From: Enhygromyxa salina
GTDB lineage: Bacteria > Myxococcota_A > Polyangia > Nannocystales > Nannocystaceae
Direction: 5' to 3'
DNA: 64,000 nt
Assembly (NCBI RefSeq): GCF_002994615.1
Contig: NZ_PVNK01000165.1
Span: 81,148-145,147 of the forward strand
Within the stretch, counting starts at the first letter, position 1, and every line of letters starts with the position of its first letter. This document shows positions 17,151 through 24,551 of this stretch, piece after piece. The translations under genes and the position numbers were made by a program. The notes beneath the pieces were generated by a model. It saw nothing but the letters and a program-made list of their open reading frames with translations. It was not told the origin of the DNA and did not search any database.

Positions 17151-18232
17151 GCGCCGGGCAGCTCGCCGTCTACGCCCAGGGCATGGTCACGGCCGTTGGC
17201 TTTGACGCGCCGACCAGCTGCGCGGCGATGCGCGGGGGACTCAGTGGACTGTACGAGGACAACCTCTGGGACATCCTGGTCGGCGAGTACCTCAGCGTGG
17301 GGCGGCCGCTCATGCACCAGTGGTGGGAAGGTCGGGACATGCTCGCCGAGCTGCTCGCGCCGCCGATCCTCGAGTGCGTCGACGCGCTCGCCTCGATCCC
17401 CGGCTGGGAGCACATCGATCCGCGGCAGGTGCCGATTGTGGTCATCGTCCCGCCCGAACACCGGCCGCATCGTTGGGAGCAACTCGACACGGCGCTGCTC
17501 GCCGATCTCGCGCACAAGCTCGGGCACCCGCTCGCGGTCTACAGCTCGACGATCGCGGGCGGCCGCGCGGGGATCGTCGCTGCGCTGGAGGTCGCCGCGC
17601 AGCTTTGTGGTCGCGCCGAGCTGCCCGTGTGCGTGATCGCGGGGGTCGAGAGCTTCATGCGTCAGCGCCTGGCCGTGCACTACCTGCGCCAGCGACGGAT
17701 GAAGTCCGAGGTCAACAGCAACGGTTTTGTGGCTGGGGAGGCCGCGAGCGCGATCCTGGTTGGTCCTGCCCGCGCTGCCCGGGCGCCGCAGCTGTTGCTC
17801 ACGGGCGTGGGCTGGGCCGAGGATCCCGCGGGCGCGGGGGACTCAACGGCGCACCCCGTGACCGGTCGGGGGCTGACGGCGGCGATTCGTCAGGCCCTCG
17901 CGCAGGCGGGCCATTCTTACGCGGCCCTCGACCTGCGCCTCTGCGACATCAACGGCGAGCACTGGAAATTCAAGGAGTCGGCCTTCGCCGAGGGGCGCCT
18001 CGACCGTGCGCGGCCCGAGGGCCTCCCGGCCCGGCGGCTCGGCTACTGCGACGTCTGGCACCCGATCGAGCTCATCGGTGAGGTCGGGGCCGCGGTCTTT
18101 CCGCTGTTGCTCGGTTGGCTGCGCGATGCCTACTGCAAGGGCTACGACCGCGGGCCACGAAGCCTCGTGTTTGCGATGGAGGACGCGGGGGAGCGTGCAG
18201 CCGTGACCTGTGAATTTTGGAGCCCAACATGA
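17147..18232 (+). CDS. Ketosynthase-like protein of the T6SS locus, probably non-catalytic
   Basis: 361 residues with a thiolase/ketoacyl-synthase fold. The C-terminal half shows the KS-like SNGFVAGEAASAILVG and GRGLTAAIRQALAQAG. At the nucleophile position, where active enzymes read ACA/ACS, the aligned text is VYSSTIAGGRAGIVAAL, with no Cys. The active-site Cys therefore seems to be lost. Related proteins occur next to DUF2169 in other T6SS cargo operons; the role there is not established. It overlaps both neighbours (GTGA at 17147, ATGA at 18229), so it is coupled to the adaptor and the toxin and may act in toxin loading. Confidence 0.72.
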   Translation: MSAGQLAVYAQGMVTAVGFDAPTSCAAMRGGLSGLYEDNLWDILVGEYLSVGRPLMHQWWEGRDMLAELLAPPILECVDALASIPGWEHIDPRQVPIVVIVPPEHRPHRWEQLDTALLADLAHKLGHPLAVYSSTIAGGRAGIVAALEVAAQLCGRAELPVCVIAGVESFMRQRLAVHYLRQRRMKSEVNSNGFVAGEAASAILVGPARAARAPQLLLTGVGWAEDPAGAGDSTAHPVTGRGLTAAIRQALAQAGHSYAALDLRLCDINGEHWKFKESAFAEGRLDRARPEGLPARRLGYCDVWHPIELIGEVGAAVFPLLLGWLRDAYCKGYDRGPRSLVFAMEDAGERAAVTCEFWSPT

Positions 18233-19257
18233 CCGTCTACGCCAACAACCGAGAGATCGCCGCAAAAAAGTCGAGCAACAAGAGCGTGGTGTCGATGCCC
18301 GACGTGTGCTTGAGCCCGCCGCCTCCGCCGGTCGGGCCGATCCCGCTGCCCTATCCGCTGACGGCGCTGTCGAGCGACACGAACAAGGGGTGCAAGACGG
18401 TGTTGATCCTTGGCAAGCAGGTGATGCGGAAGAACAGCTCGGAGTACAAAAAGAGCACCGGGGACGAGCCGGCCACGAAGAGCCTCGGGATGGGCGTGGT
18501 CTCCCATGAGATCACGGGGCCGCTCAAATTCTCGGCATACTCGACGGATGTGTTCGCGGAGGGGGGGAATGTGTGTCGGCTGCTGGATCTGACGGGGGCG
18601 AACAACAACAACACGGTTAACACGACGGTGAGCCTCGGTAAATTCCTGGCCGTGTCTGCGGAGCGGACGAGCTGTGAAGCGCTGCATCAGCAAAATACGG
18701 GAGATCGAGAGAGGCTGGGGAAGGTGGATACCACGCAAATTGAGAAATACGTCCAGACCGCGACGACGACTCACTTCAAGCTCGATCTCAACGGTGTGTC
18801 GTATTTCGGAAAATCTCGCAGCAGGGAGATTCCCCAAAAGTATGACAACGGGTATACGAAGCCGCTGACGGGCACGAGCTCCGAGCGGCGGGGAGGGCAG
18901 GGGGAGGGCTATCTTCCAAAAGAATCCGATATTTGTGGGGGTGGCAAGCATACGTATTCGAACACACAGAGCAACGTTACGCCGGATACGGCGCATACGG
19001 AGTCTCGGATCCTCGAGGAGCTGTGGGCCTCGCGGGAGTTCAGGGACGCGGCAAGCATGGTGGCCATGGGGGGCGGGCCAAAGCCCCGAGTCACGATGGC
19101 GATTGACTGGCCCAAACCTCGTGACCCGGATGACGTGAATTCTCCCTGTGAGGACTGTAGGAGGCTGATCTGCGCTGCGTCCAGCTGTATTGATGTCGTC
19201 ATTTGCGACGCCAAGCGTGGCAAGGAGACCGAAGGCCAGTCCTACTGCGACAAGTGA
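18229..19257 (+). CDS. PAAR-like (DUF4150) T6SS effector with C-terminal deaminase-fold toxin domain
   Basis: 342 residues. Residues 1-130 are a DUF4150 PAAR-like spike tip (MTVYANNREIAAKK..., PDVCLSPPPPPVGPIPLPYP). Residues about 240-330 show the zinc signature of the cytidine-deaminase superfamily: H256-T-E258 at the start of a helix (HTESRILEELW) and PC307-E-D-C310 downstream, with a basic tail and extra Cys. This H[A/T]E...PCxxC pair is the hallmark of secreted deaminase toxins such as DddA and SsdA, which edit DNA. Codon 18600-19250 is visibly less GC-rich than its neighbours, as usual for a swapped toxin module. The substrate cannot be told from sequence. Its ATG overlaps the previous stop. 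The following gene may encode immunity. Confidence 0.8.
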   Translation: MTVYANNREIAAKKSSNKSVVSMPDVCLSPPPPPVGPIPLPYPLTALSSDTNKGCKTVLILGKQVMRKNSSEYKKSTGDEPATKSLGMGVVSHEITGPLKFSAYSTDVFAEGGNVCRLLDLTGANNNNTVNTTVSLGKFLAVSAERTSCEALHQQNTGDRERLGKVDTTQIEKYVQTATTTHFKLDLNGVSYFGKSRSREIPQKYDNGYTKPLTGTSSERRGGQGEGYLPKESDICGGGKHTYSNTQSNVTPDTAHTESRILEELWASREFRDAASMVAMGGGPKPRVTMAIDWPKPRDPDDVNSPCEDCRRLICAASSCIDVVICDAKRGKETEGQSYCDK

Positions 19258-19284
19258 CCCGGGGACCTCCTCGACGGGTCGCCC

Positions 19285-20031
19285 GTGGAGTTCGATGACA
19301 TGTTTCACGTCCTCAAACCGGCTCTCAACTCCAATTCCTGCGTACCTACTCTCCACTTCGAGTGGGACGAGTGGCGTGTGCATCGCTACTATGTTCCGTT
19401 CGAGGGCGAGGCCTTCGCGCGCCTGGGTCAACTCACGGGCCGCGCCAACGCGGCGCTCGCCTACGCATCTGGCGAGTGGATCCTCCACCGCTTCGCCGCC
19501 GTCAACCACGACGAGACGCCTCGGCTCTACCTCGAGGCTTGCTGGGCCGCGAACGTGCACTGGGCCTACTTCCCCTACGTCGAGATCGACGAGGACCGCT
19601 GGCGCGGCCCCGTGCGCGGCCCCTTGCTGATCATGATGGCGATCGCCGGTGACGCCTACTTCGGCCTCGACGACGACGCCGCGATCCAGGCTCGAAGCCT
19701 GTGGATGCGCAACCTCGCGCTGCACGTGTTGCCCGACTCTGGCGCCTACCTCGCGTGGTTCGACGCCAGCCTCGCGCGCCTCGAGCACCATCACCGCAAA
19801 GACCAGCACCCCGAGACCGAGGACATGCTCTCGCCCCTGCCCGAGGGCATGGGCGCACCCCCTCCCCGCGAGCTGTTCGACACGAGCCAACCCTACGAGC
19901 CCAGCCACGACGCCGAGCGTCTCGACGCCTACCTGCGCGGGCTCGACCCCGACGCCAGCCCCTTCTTGGCCGGCGCCGACGCGCTCGCAGGCCTGGACGC
20001 CTTCGTGGGTACGCCCTATCGCTACCGCTGA
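19285..20031 (+). CDS. Hypothetical protein, possible immunity protein for the deaminase toxin
   Basis: 248 residues, acidic and rich in Trp and Tyr, with no signal peptide or membrane helix. I do not recognise a family. It lies 27 bases after the toxin gene on the same strand, which is the classical place of a cognate immunity gene in T6SS effector pairs. However its GC content is back to the genome level, unlike the toxin domain, and it could be a conserved component of the cargo locus. GTG 19285 is used; ATG 19300 is an alternative start. Cytoplasmic location would suit immunity against a DNA- or RNA-editing toxin. Confidence 0.5.
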   Translation: MEFDDMFHVLKPALNSNSCVPTLHFEWDEWRVHRYYVPFEGEAFARLGQLTGRANAALAYASGEWILHRFAAVNHDETPRLYLEACWAANVHWAYFPYVEIDEDRWRGPVRGPLLIMMAIAGDAYFGLDDDAAIQARSLWMRNLALHVLPDSGAYLAWFDASLARLEHHHRKDQHPETEDMLSPLPEGMGAPPPRELFDTSQPYEPSHDAERLDAYLRGLDPDASPFLAGADALAGLDAFVGTPYRYR

Positions 20032-20070
20032 GGGCGAACACTCGCGTGGTCACCACGACCAAGGGCGTAG

Positions 20071-21069
20071 ATGGCTGTCGACATCAGCTTTCGCCATGGC
20101 CTCGCGCGCTACCGGATCGTCGAGCGACGGAGCCTGGCGTCGAGCTCGCTCTCACCCGGGGTCGTGCTCGTGCGGCCGTCGATGGCCCGGTCTGTGCTTC
20201 GCGTCGCGCTGCGTGAACCTGAGCTGAAGATCCCGCTGCGCAGGCTCTACCTGCGCGAGTTCGGGTTGCGCTCGGACGTCGACGAGGACCAGCTGATCGA
20301 GGGCCTCATCGGTCAGGCCACGGAGCAGCTCGGTCACCTGGCGCTGCTCGCCGAGCGCCGCGCGACCTTCGGCGCCGGAGCTGGCGCTGGCGCTGGTGAG
20401 GTGAGCGTCGCCGAGCCCAGGTCGAGCGAGGCGCTCGTCGATCGCACCCACAGCCTCTCGCTCCAGGTGGTCCTCGATCACAGCGGCGAGCCAGTTGCTG
20501 GGGTGGCGCTCCGCGTCAGCTTGCCTGACGGCCGCGAGCAGCTCGGACACACCGACGCCAACGGCTCGATCGAGCTTCGCGGGCTCGAGCCTGGCGCCGG
20601 GGGAGCGGCGAGCGCCTCGAACCCCGTGGCGGCGCGCGCCTCCAACATCTGGCACGTCGTCGGGGTCAAGCCGGCGCCGATCGAGCCCGAGTGGGCAGGC
20701 TGGGCCGACGCACCTGCCCCCGAGCCGTTCGGAGGGACGCTCGCGGTCGTCGAGGATCACGCGGTCGCCGACGGCGAGACCCTCAGCGAGCTCGCGGGTA
20801 CGGTCGGCGCGAGCACGCTCGAGCTGGCTCGCTTCAATTGGGGCAGCAGGAACCCCGCCCAGATCCAGCGTGACCTCCGCGAGCGTGTCGGCTGCACCAA
20901 ACTCGCCGACGATGGCTCGGGCCACGTGTTTTGTGCGACCGACGAGCCGGGCCTCGTGCTGATCCCTCGAGCGTGGTCTGCCGCCGGGCTGGCGACCAAT
21001 CAGGGCCATGTCATTCGCGTGCGCAGACCCTGGATCCCGCGCCTCCGCGACTGGGACTTCTCGATCTGA
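20071..21069 (+). CDS. T6SS-linked protein with Ig-like and LysM-like segments
   Basis: 332 residues, no signal peptide. The first 110 residues are basic and helical and not recognised. Residues about 130-180 look like a carboxypeptidase-regulatory or Ig-like beta domain (VVLDHSGEPVAGVALRVSLPDG, DANGSIELRGLEPG). Residues about 230-275 resemble a LysM unit (EDHAVADGETLSELAG, TLELARFNWG), a peptidoglycan-binding fold. A wall-binding accessory of the next-door amidase effector would make sense. The gene follows the hypothetical at 19285 by 39 bases and ends 12 bases before the effector gene. Confidence 0.55.
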   Translation: MAVDISFRHGLARYRIVERRSLASSSLSPGVVLVRPSMARSVLRVALREPELKIPLRRLYLREFGLRSDVDEDQLIEGLIGQATEQLGHLALLAERRATFGAGAGAGAGEVSVAEPRSSEALVDRTHSLSLQVVLDHSGEPVAGVALRVSLPDGREQLGHTDANGSIELRGLEPGAGGAASASNPVAARASNIWHVVGVKPAPIEPEWAGWADAPAPEPFGGTLAVVEDHAVADGETLSELAGTVGASTLELARFNWGSRNPAQIQRDLRERVGCTKLADDGSGHVFCATDEPGLVLIPRAWSAAGLATNQGHVIRVRRPWIPRLRDWDFSI

Positions 21070-21081
21070 ACGAGGTTGACT

Positions 21082-23406
21082 GTGACCGCGCGACCCACCA
21101 CCGAGTACATCATTTGGCACACGGCGGCCCACCCCGGAAACCTGGACACGAGCGCGGCCCAGATCGACGGCTGGCACAAGCACAACGGGTGGTCGGGGAT
21201 TGGCTATCACTACGTCGTCCGTCAGGGCGGGGCCGTCGAGAGCGGGCGGGCCGCGGGTGAGGTCGGGGCCCACGCCAAGGGGCTCAACGGCAAGAGCATC
21301 GGCATCTGCTTCTCGGGTGACGGTGACGAGGAGGACTTCACCGTCGCGCAGCGTGAGGCTGGGCTGGAGCTGACGCGGCGGCTCATGGACGAGTACGAGA
21401 TCCCGGCCGAGAAGGTGCTCGGCCACCGGGAGATCAACACCCTCGTCGATCAGGGGGTGGTCGCGGCTGCCTACCGCACGAGCAAGTCGTGCCCCGGCGC
21501 CAAGGTCGACATGGACGACGTCCGTCGGCAATTGGCAGCCTGCCGCTTCGCGCTGCCCGTCGATCTCGGCCACGGGGTCGAGGTGACTGACGAGGCGCTC
21601 GCCGGCTACTACGATCACAGCGAGAAGCAGCACCCGGGCGGCTACTTCCCGCTCGGTGCCAACACCGTCTGGCACGGTGGTCTGCACCTGCGTGGTGAGC
21701 GAGGCGCGACCGTGATCGGCGCCTGCGCGGACGGAGAGCTGGTCGCCGCCCGCATGTTCGAGACCGACGCCGACGGCCAGGGCCACGGCCACTACGGCAG
21801 CGTCAACTTCATCCTCCTGCGCCACGTCGCCTCTGCGACGCAGCTGCGTCAGGCCAATCGCAAGCCGGTCGAGACCTATCGCGTCCGGATCTCCACGCTC
21901 AATTTCCGGCCGCAGCCCGGTCGCAGCGCGACACACGGTCACCTCCACGTCGGCGACTTGTTGCGGCGACGCGCCGGTGAACCTGACGTCGACAAGGGGG
22001 GATACGCTTGGATTCCGCTCGAGGTTGTTGGCTCGACGGACGCGACCTGGCTCGGCAAGCAGGGCTACGCGGCGTACGATCCAAGCTGGCTCGAGGCCGT
22101 CGGCGCCACGGACGAGCTCTTCGCCGACGGCAAGCCCTGGACCTGGTACTCGCTCTACATGCACCTCGATCCGCGGCCGCTCGCAAAGAGACATCCGGGC
22201 CTGGAGAGGCTTCGCTGGATCGCCGCGGGCCGCGAGGGCTTGGCCGAGGAGCTGGCCAAAGGCGGCGTGGTTCGGGTCAGCGACGAGACCGCCCCGGTCT
22301 CGGTCGAGGCGGGGGAGCCGCTGTGGCTGATGGGTGAGTACGGCTCGCCAAATTACCGCGCCGGCCTGATCCACTGGGAGGTGTTCGCAGGTGAGGCGCT
22401 GATGCCCAGCTGGGCTTGCGTCGAAGATACGGACGAGGACTACAATATGGATGCGGCCCAGATTCTCGAGCTCGTCGAGCAAGACTGGTTCGGCTCCGAC
22501 GCGATCCTCACGCACGACGAGATCCGGGAGTTCTACGCCAACAACGCGCGCGCGAAGGAGCTGCGGCGCTACGGGTGCCGCTTCGTCAGTGAGTGGGGCA
22601 TCAACCTCGACAAGGCGATCGCCGCTTTGCGAAGGCAGGCCGTGTGGTGGCGAACCGCCAGCTTGAAACAGCGCATCTCTCCGCTGTTGTGGTGGGACGA
22701 AGCTGTGGCCGCCGGGGTCGAGCTTCCCGAGGATCGCAAGGTCTGGCACTACAACCCCGTCGAGTTCGTCAGCGTGATGGGTGGAACGCGGCCCGTGACC
22801 GCCGCGGAGGCAGCTGCGCCCGCTCCTGACTCCGAGTGCGTGGTGCTGGTCGTGCGCGATGGTTCGTCGGTGCCTCATTTTTGTCAGGGCGACCAGGCTT
22901 GGGGCGCGCGGACCCTCGGCTCGAGCTCGTCGATCGAGGCCAAGGGCTGCGCGATCACGGCGGTCGCGATGGTGCTCGCCTACTATGGACGCGACATCAA
23001 CCCGAAGCAGCTCGACGAGCATCTCGACGCCAAGGGGGGCTACATGGGTAACGCGGTCTACTGGGCCAAAGCCCTCTCGGCCGGAGCCTCTGCGGATCTG
23101 CCCACGCTGACCGTGACCACGGCCAAGATGACCAACAGGAGCCAGTTCGCGTCGACGATCAACGCACGAATCGACGCCAACATGCCGACGATTGCTGAGG
23201 TCGACTACGGCAAGGACAGCGACAGCGCCGGCGATCACTTTGTCGTCATCGTTGGTCGCAACGAAGCTGGGCAATTCATCATGAACGACCCCGGCACCCG
23301 CGCCGGCAACGGGGCCGCGAATCCGTCGGCCGCCAACGTGATCGAGACGACCACGCGCGACGGCGGCATGACCATCGTGAGGTTGATGTTGTTCGACGTG
23401 AGCTGA
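21082..23406 (+). CDS. Multi-domain cell-wall effector: amidase, M23-like and C39-like peptidase
   Basis: 774 residues. Residues 1-150 are an Amidase_2/PGRP-type N-acetylmuramoyl-L-alanine amidase: H13 and H17 in IIWHTAAH, IGYHYVV, GHREIN and SCPG give the zinc site. Residues about 190-370 look like an M23 lysostaphin fold (VWHGGLHLRGERGATV near residue 195, LYMHLD near 360) with an SH3-like insert between. The end, residues about 596-774, is a C39-like peptidase with C623 (KGCAITAV), H719 (GDHFVVIVG) and D736 (MNDPG). It probably cleaves target peptidoglycan after T6SS delivery. There is no signal peptide, in line with T6SS export. GTG 21082 has an AGG site 6 bases upstream; TTG 21076 is possible. 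No obvious immunity gene follows. Confidence 0.83.
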   Translation: MTARPTTEYIIWHTAAHPGNLDTSAAQIDGWHKHNGWSGIGYHYVVRQGGAVESGRAAGEVGAHAKGLNGKSIGICFSGDGDEEDFTVAQREAGLELTRRLMDEYEIPAEKVLGHREINTLVDQGVVAAAYRTSKSCPGAKVDMDDVRRQLAACRFALPVDLGHGVEVTDEALAGYYDHSEKQHPGGYFPLGANTVWHGGLHLRGERGATVIGACADGELVAARMFETDADGQGHGHYGSVNFILLRHVASATQLRQANRKPVETYRVRISTLNFRPQPGRSATHGHLHVGDLLRRRAGEPDVDKGGYAWIPLEVVGSTDATWLGKQGYAAYDPSWLEAVGATDELFADGKPWTWYSLYMHLDPRPLAKRHPGLERLRWIAAGREGLAEELAKGGVVRVSDETAPVSVEAGEPLWLMGEYGSPNYRAGLIHWEVFAGEALMPSWACVEDTDEDYNMDAAQILELVEQDWFGSDAILTHDEIREFYANNARAKELRRYGCRFVSEWGINLDKAIAALRRQAVWWRTASLKQRISPLLWWDEAVAAGVELPEDRKVWHYNPVEFVSVMGGTRPVTAAEAAAPAPDSECVVLVVRDGSSVPHFCQGDQAWGARTLGSSSSIEAKGCAITAVAMVLAYYGRDINPKQLDEHLDAKGGYMGNAVYWAKALSAGASADLPTLTVTTAKMTNRSQFASTINARIDANMPTIAEVDYGKDSDSAGDHFVVIVGRNEAGQFIMNDPGTRAGNGAANPSAANVIETTTRDGGMTIVRLMLFDVS

Positions 23407-23467
23407 AGGGGCGACCGAGAGCTCCCCCCACTGGAGACGATAGAGACCATCGTCGATGTCGAGGCGA

Positions 23468-24505
23468 TCAGTCCAGCGCGGCAAAGGCCTCGAGCGCCCG
23501 CGCGAGCGCTCGCTCGTCGAGCCGACCGAGCTGGTGGGCGAGGCTCTGGCCGAGGGTCGGGAAGTCGAGCTCGACGCCACGCTCGCCCCGATCCGCCGCC
23601 GCGACGGCGTCGTGCGGGCCCTCGAAGGTCTCGTCGAAGACCGCCCGATGGATGAGCCCGACCAGGTCGTCCAGATCGATGAAGCCCGAGCTGGCGACGT
23701 GCTGCTCGAGCCGCCGACGCGCGCCGCGAACGAGGGGATGCCGCGCGCTGACGACCACGCCAGTTTGGAGGGTGACCACGCGCCTGCCTGCGCCGCGGAC
23801 TTGGGTCAGCGCCGCGGCGGCCTCGCGCGTGGACGAGGCGACGATGACGATGACCGCGGGCAGCGTCGCGGATCGGGCCTCACACGCGCGGGCGAGCGCT
23901 TCGGAGGCCCCGCCGATGTGGACGGTCGCCTCGGCGCCTCCAGCCTCGCGCAGCTCGTTGCCGCCGGTGGTCCAAAACGCCGCGAGCTGCTCGGCGAGCA
24001 GGCCGCGGGTGCCGGTGATCCGCAGCGATTTGGGCGCGCGCCCGCGGACACGGGCGTGCCGACGCAGATCGATCGCCGTCCGCAGGTGTCGCTGACGAAA
24101 CATTCGCTCGAGCATCGCCTCGACCGCCGCGCCCGCGAGCGGCCAGCTCAGACGGTGCAGCGGCAGGCGCAGCTCGACCTGGTCGCGCAGCGTCGACCCG
24201 CCGCCGGGGGCGTCGTCGAAGCGATGGACGTGGCGCCAGCTAGCGAAGGGGCTGCGCTCGGCGACATCCACGAACTGCCGCCCGGCCTCGAACTCGCAGT
24301 GCCGCGCGACCCAGTTGACGTGCAAGGGCCCCTGATGAACGCGAAAGTGGAGCCGATCACCGTCTTCGATGGTCCCGCGCCGCGCGACGATCGACATGCG
24401 CTCCCAGGTCGGCGCCAGCCGCTCGAAGGCCCCGGGCCGCGCGTGCCAGGCGAACAGCTCGGCGCGGGCGAGCGGAACGGTCAAGCTGCGCTCGAAGCGA
24501 TGCAC
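23468..24505 (-). CDS. SRPBCC domain fused to a shortened TIGR01777-type epimerase domain
   Basis: 345 residues. Residues 1-150 are an SRPBCC/polyketide-cyclase-like ligand-binding domain (SLTVPLARAELFAWHARPGAFERL, LHFRVHQGPLHVNWVARH). The rest resembles the TIGR01777/YfcH NAD-dependent epimerase family, seen at RVVTLQTGVVVSARHP and FIDLDDLVGLIHRAVFDET. But it is about 185 residues where the family has about 290, and the dinucleotide motif reads ITGTRGLLAEQLAAF, so it is degenerate. The fusion itself is known in actinobacteria. It starts with GTG and lacks a clear Shine-Dalgarno. Convergent to the amidase effector. Confidence 0.75.
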   Translation of the reverse strand: MHRFERSLTVPLARAELFAWHARPGAFERLAPTWERMSIVARRGTIEDGDRLHFRVHQGPLHVNWVARHCEFEAGRQFVDVAERSPFASWRHVHRFDDAPGGGSTLRDQVELRLPLHRLSWPLAGAAVEAMLERMFRQRHLRTAIDLRRHARVRGRAPKSLRITGTRGLLAEQLAAFWTTGGNELREAGGAEATVHIGGASEALARACEARSATLPAVIVIVASSTREAAAALTQVRGAGRRVVTLQTGVVVSARHPLVRGARRRLEQHVASSGFIDLDDLVGLIHRAVFDETFEGPHDAVAAADRGERGVELDFPTLGQSLAHQLGRLDERALARALEAFAALD

Positions 24506-24551
24506 GCTCGCAGCGTGACACGCCCACGCGCCGATGCACGGGCAGCGGCTG

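Noticed and set aside
20152..23580. A long minus-strand frame opposite the LysM-like and amidase genes
   Set aside because: No protein motif, while the plus strand shows amidase and peptidase catalytic residues.
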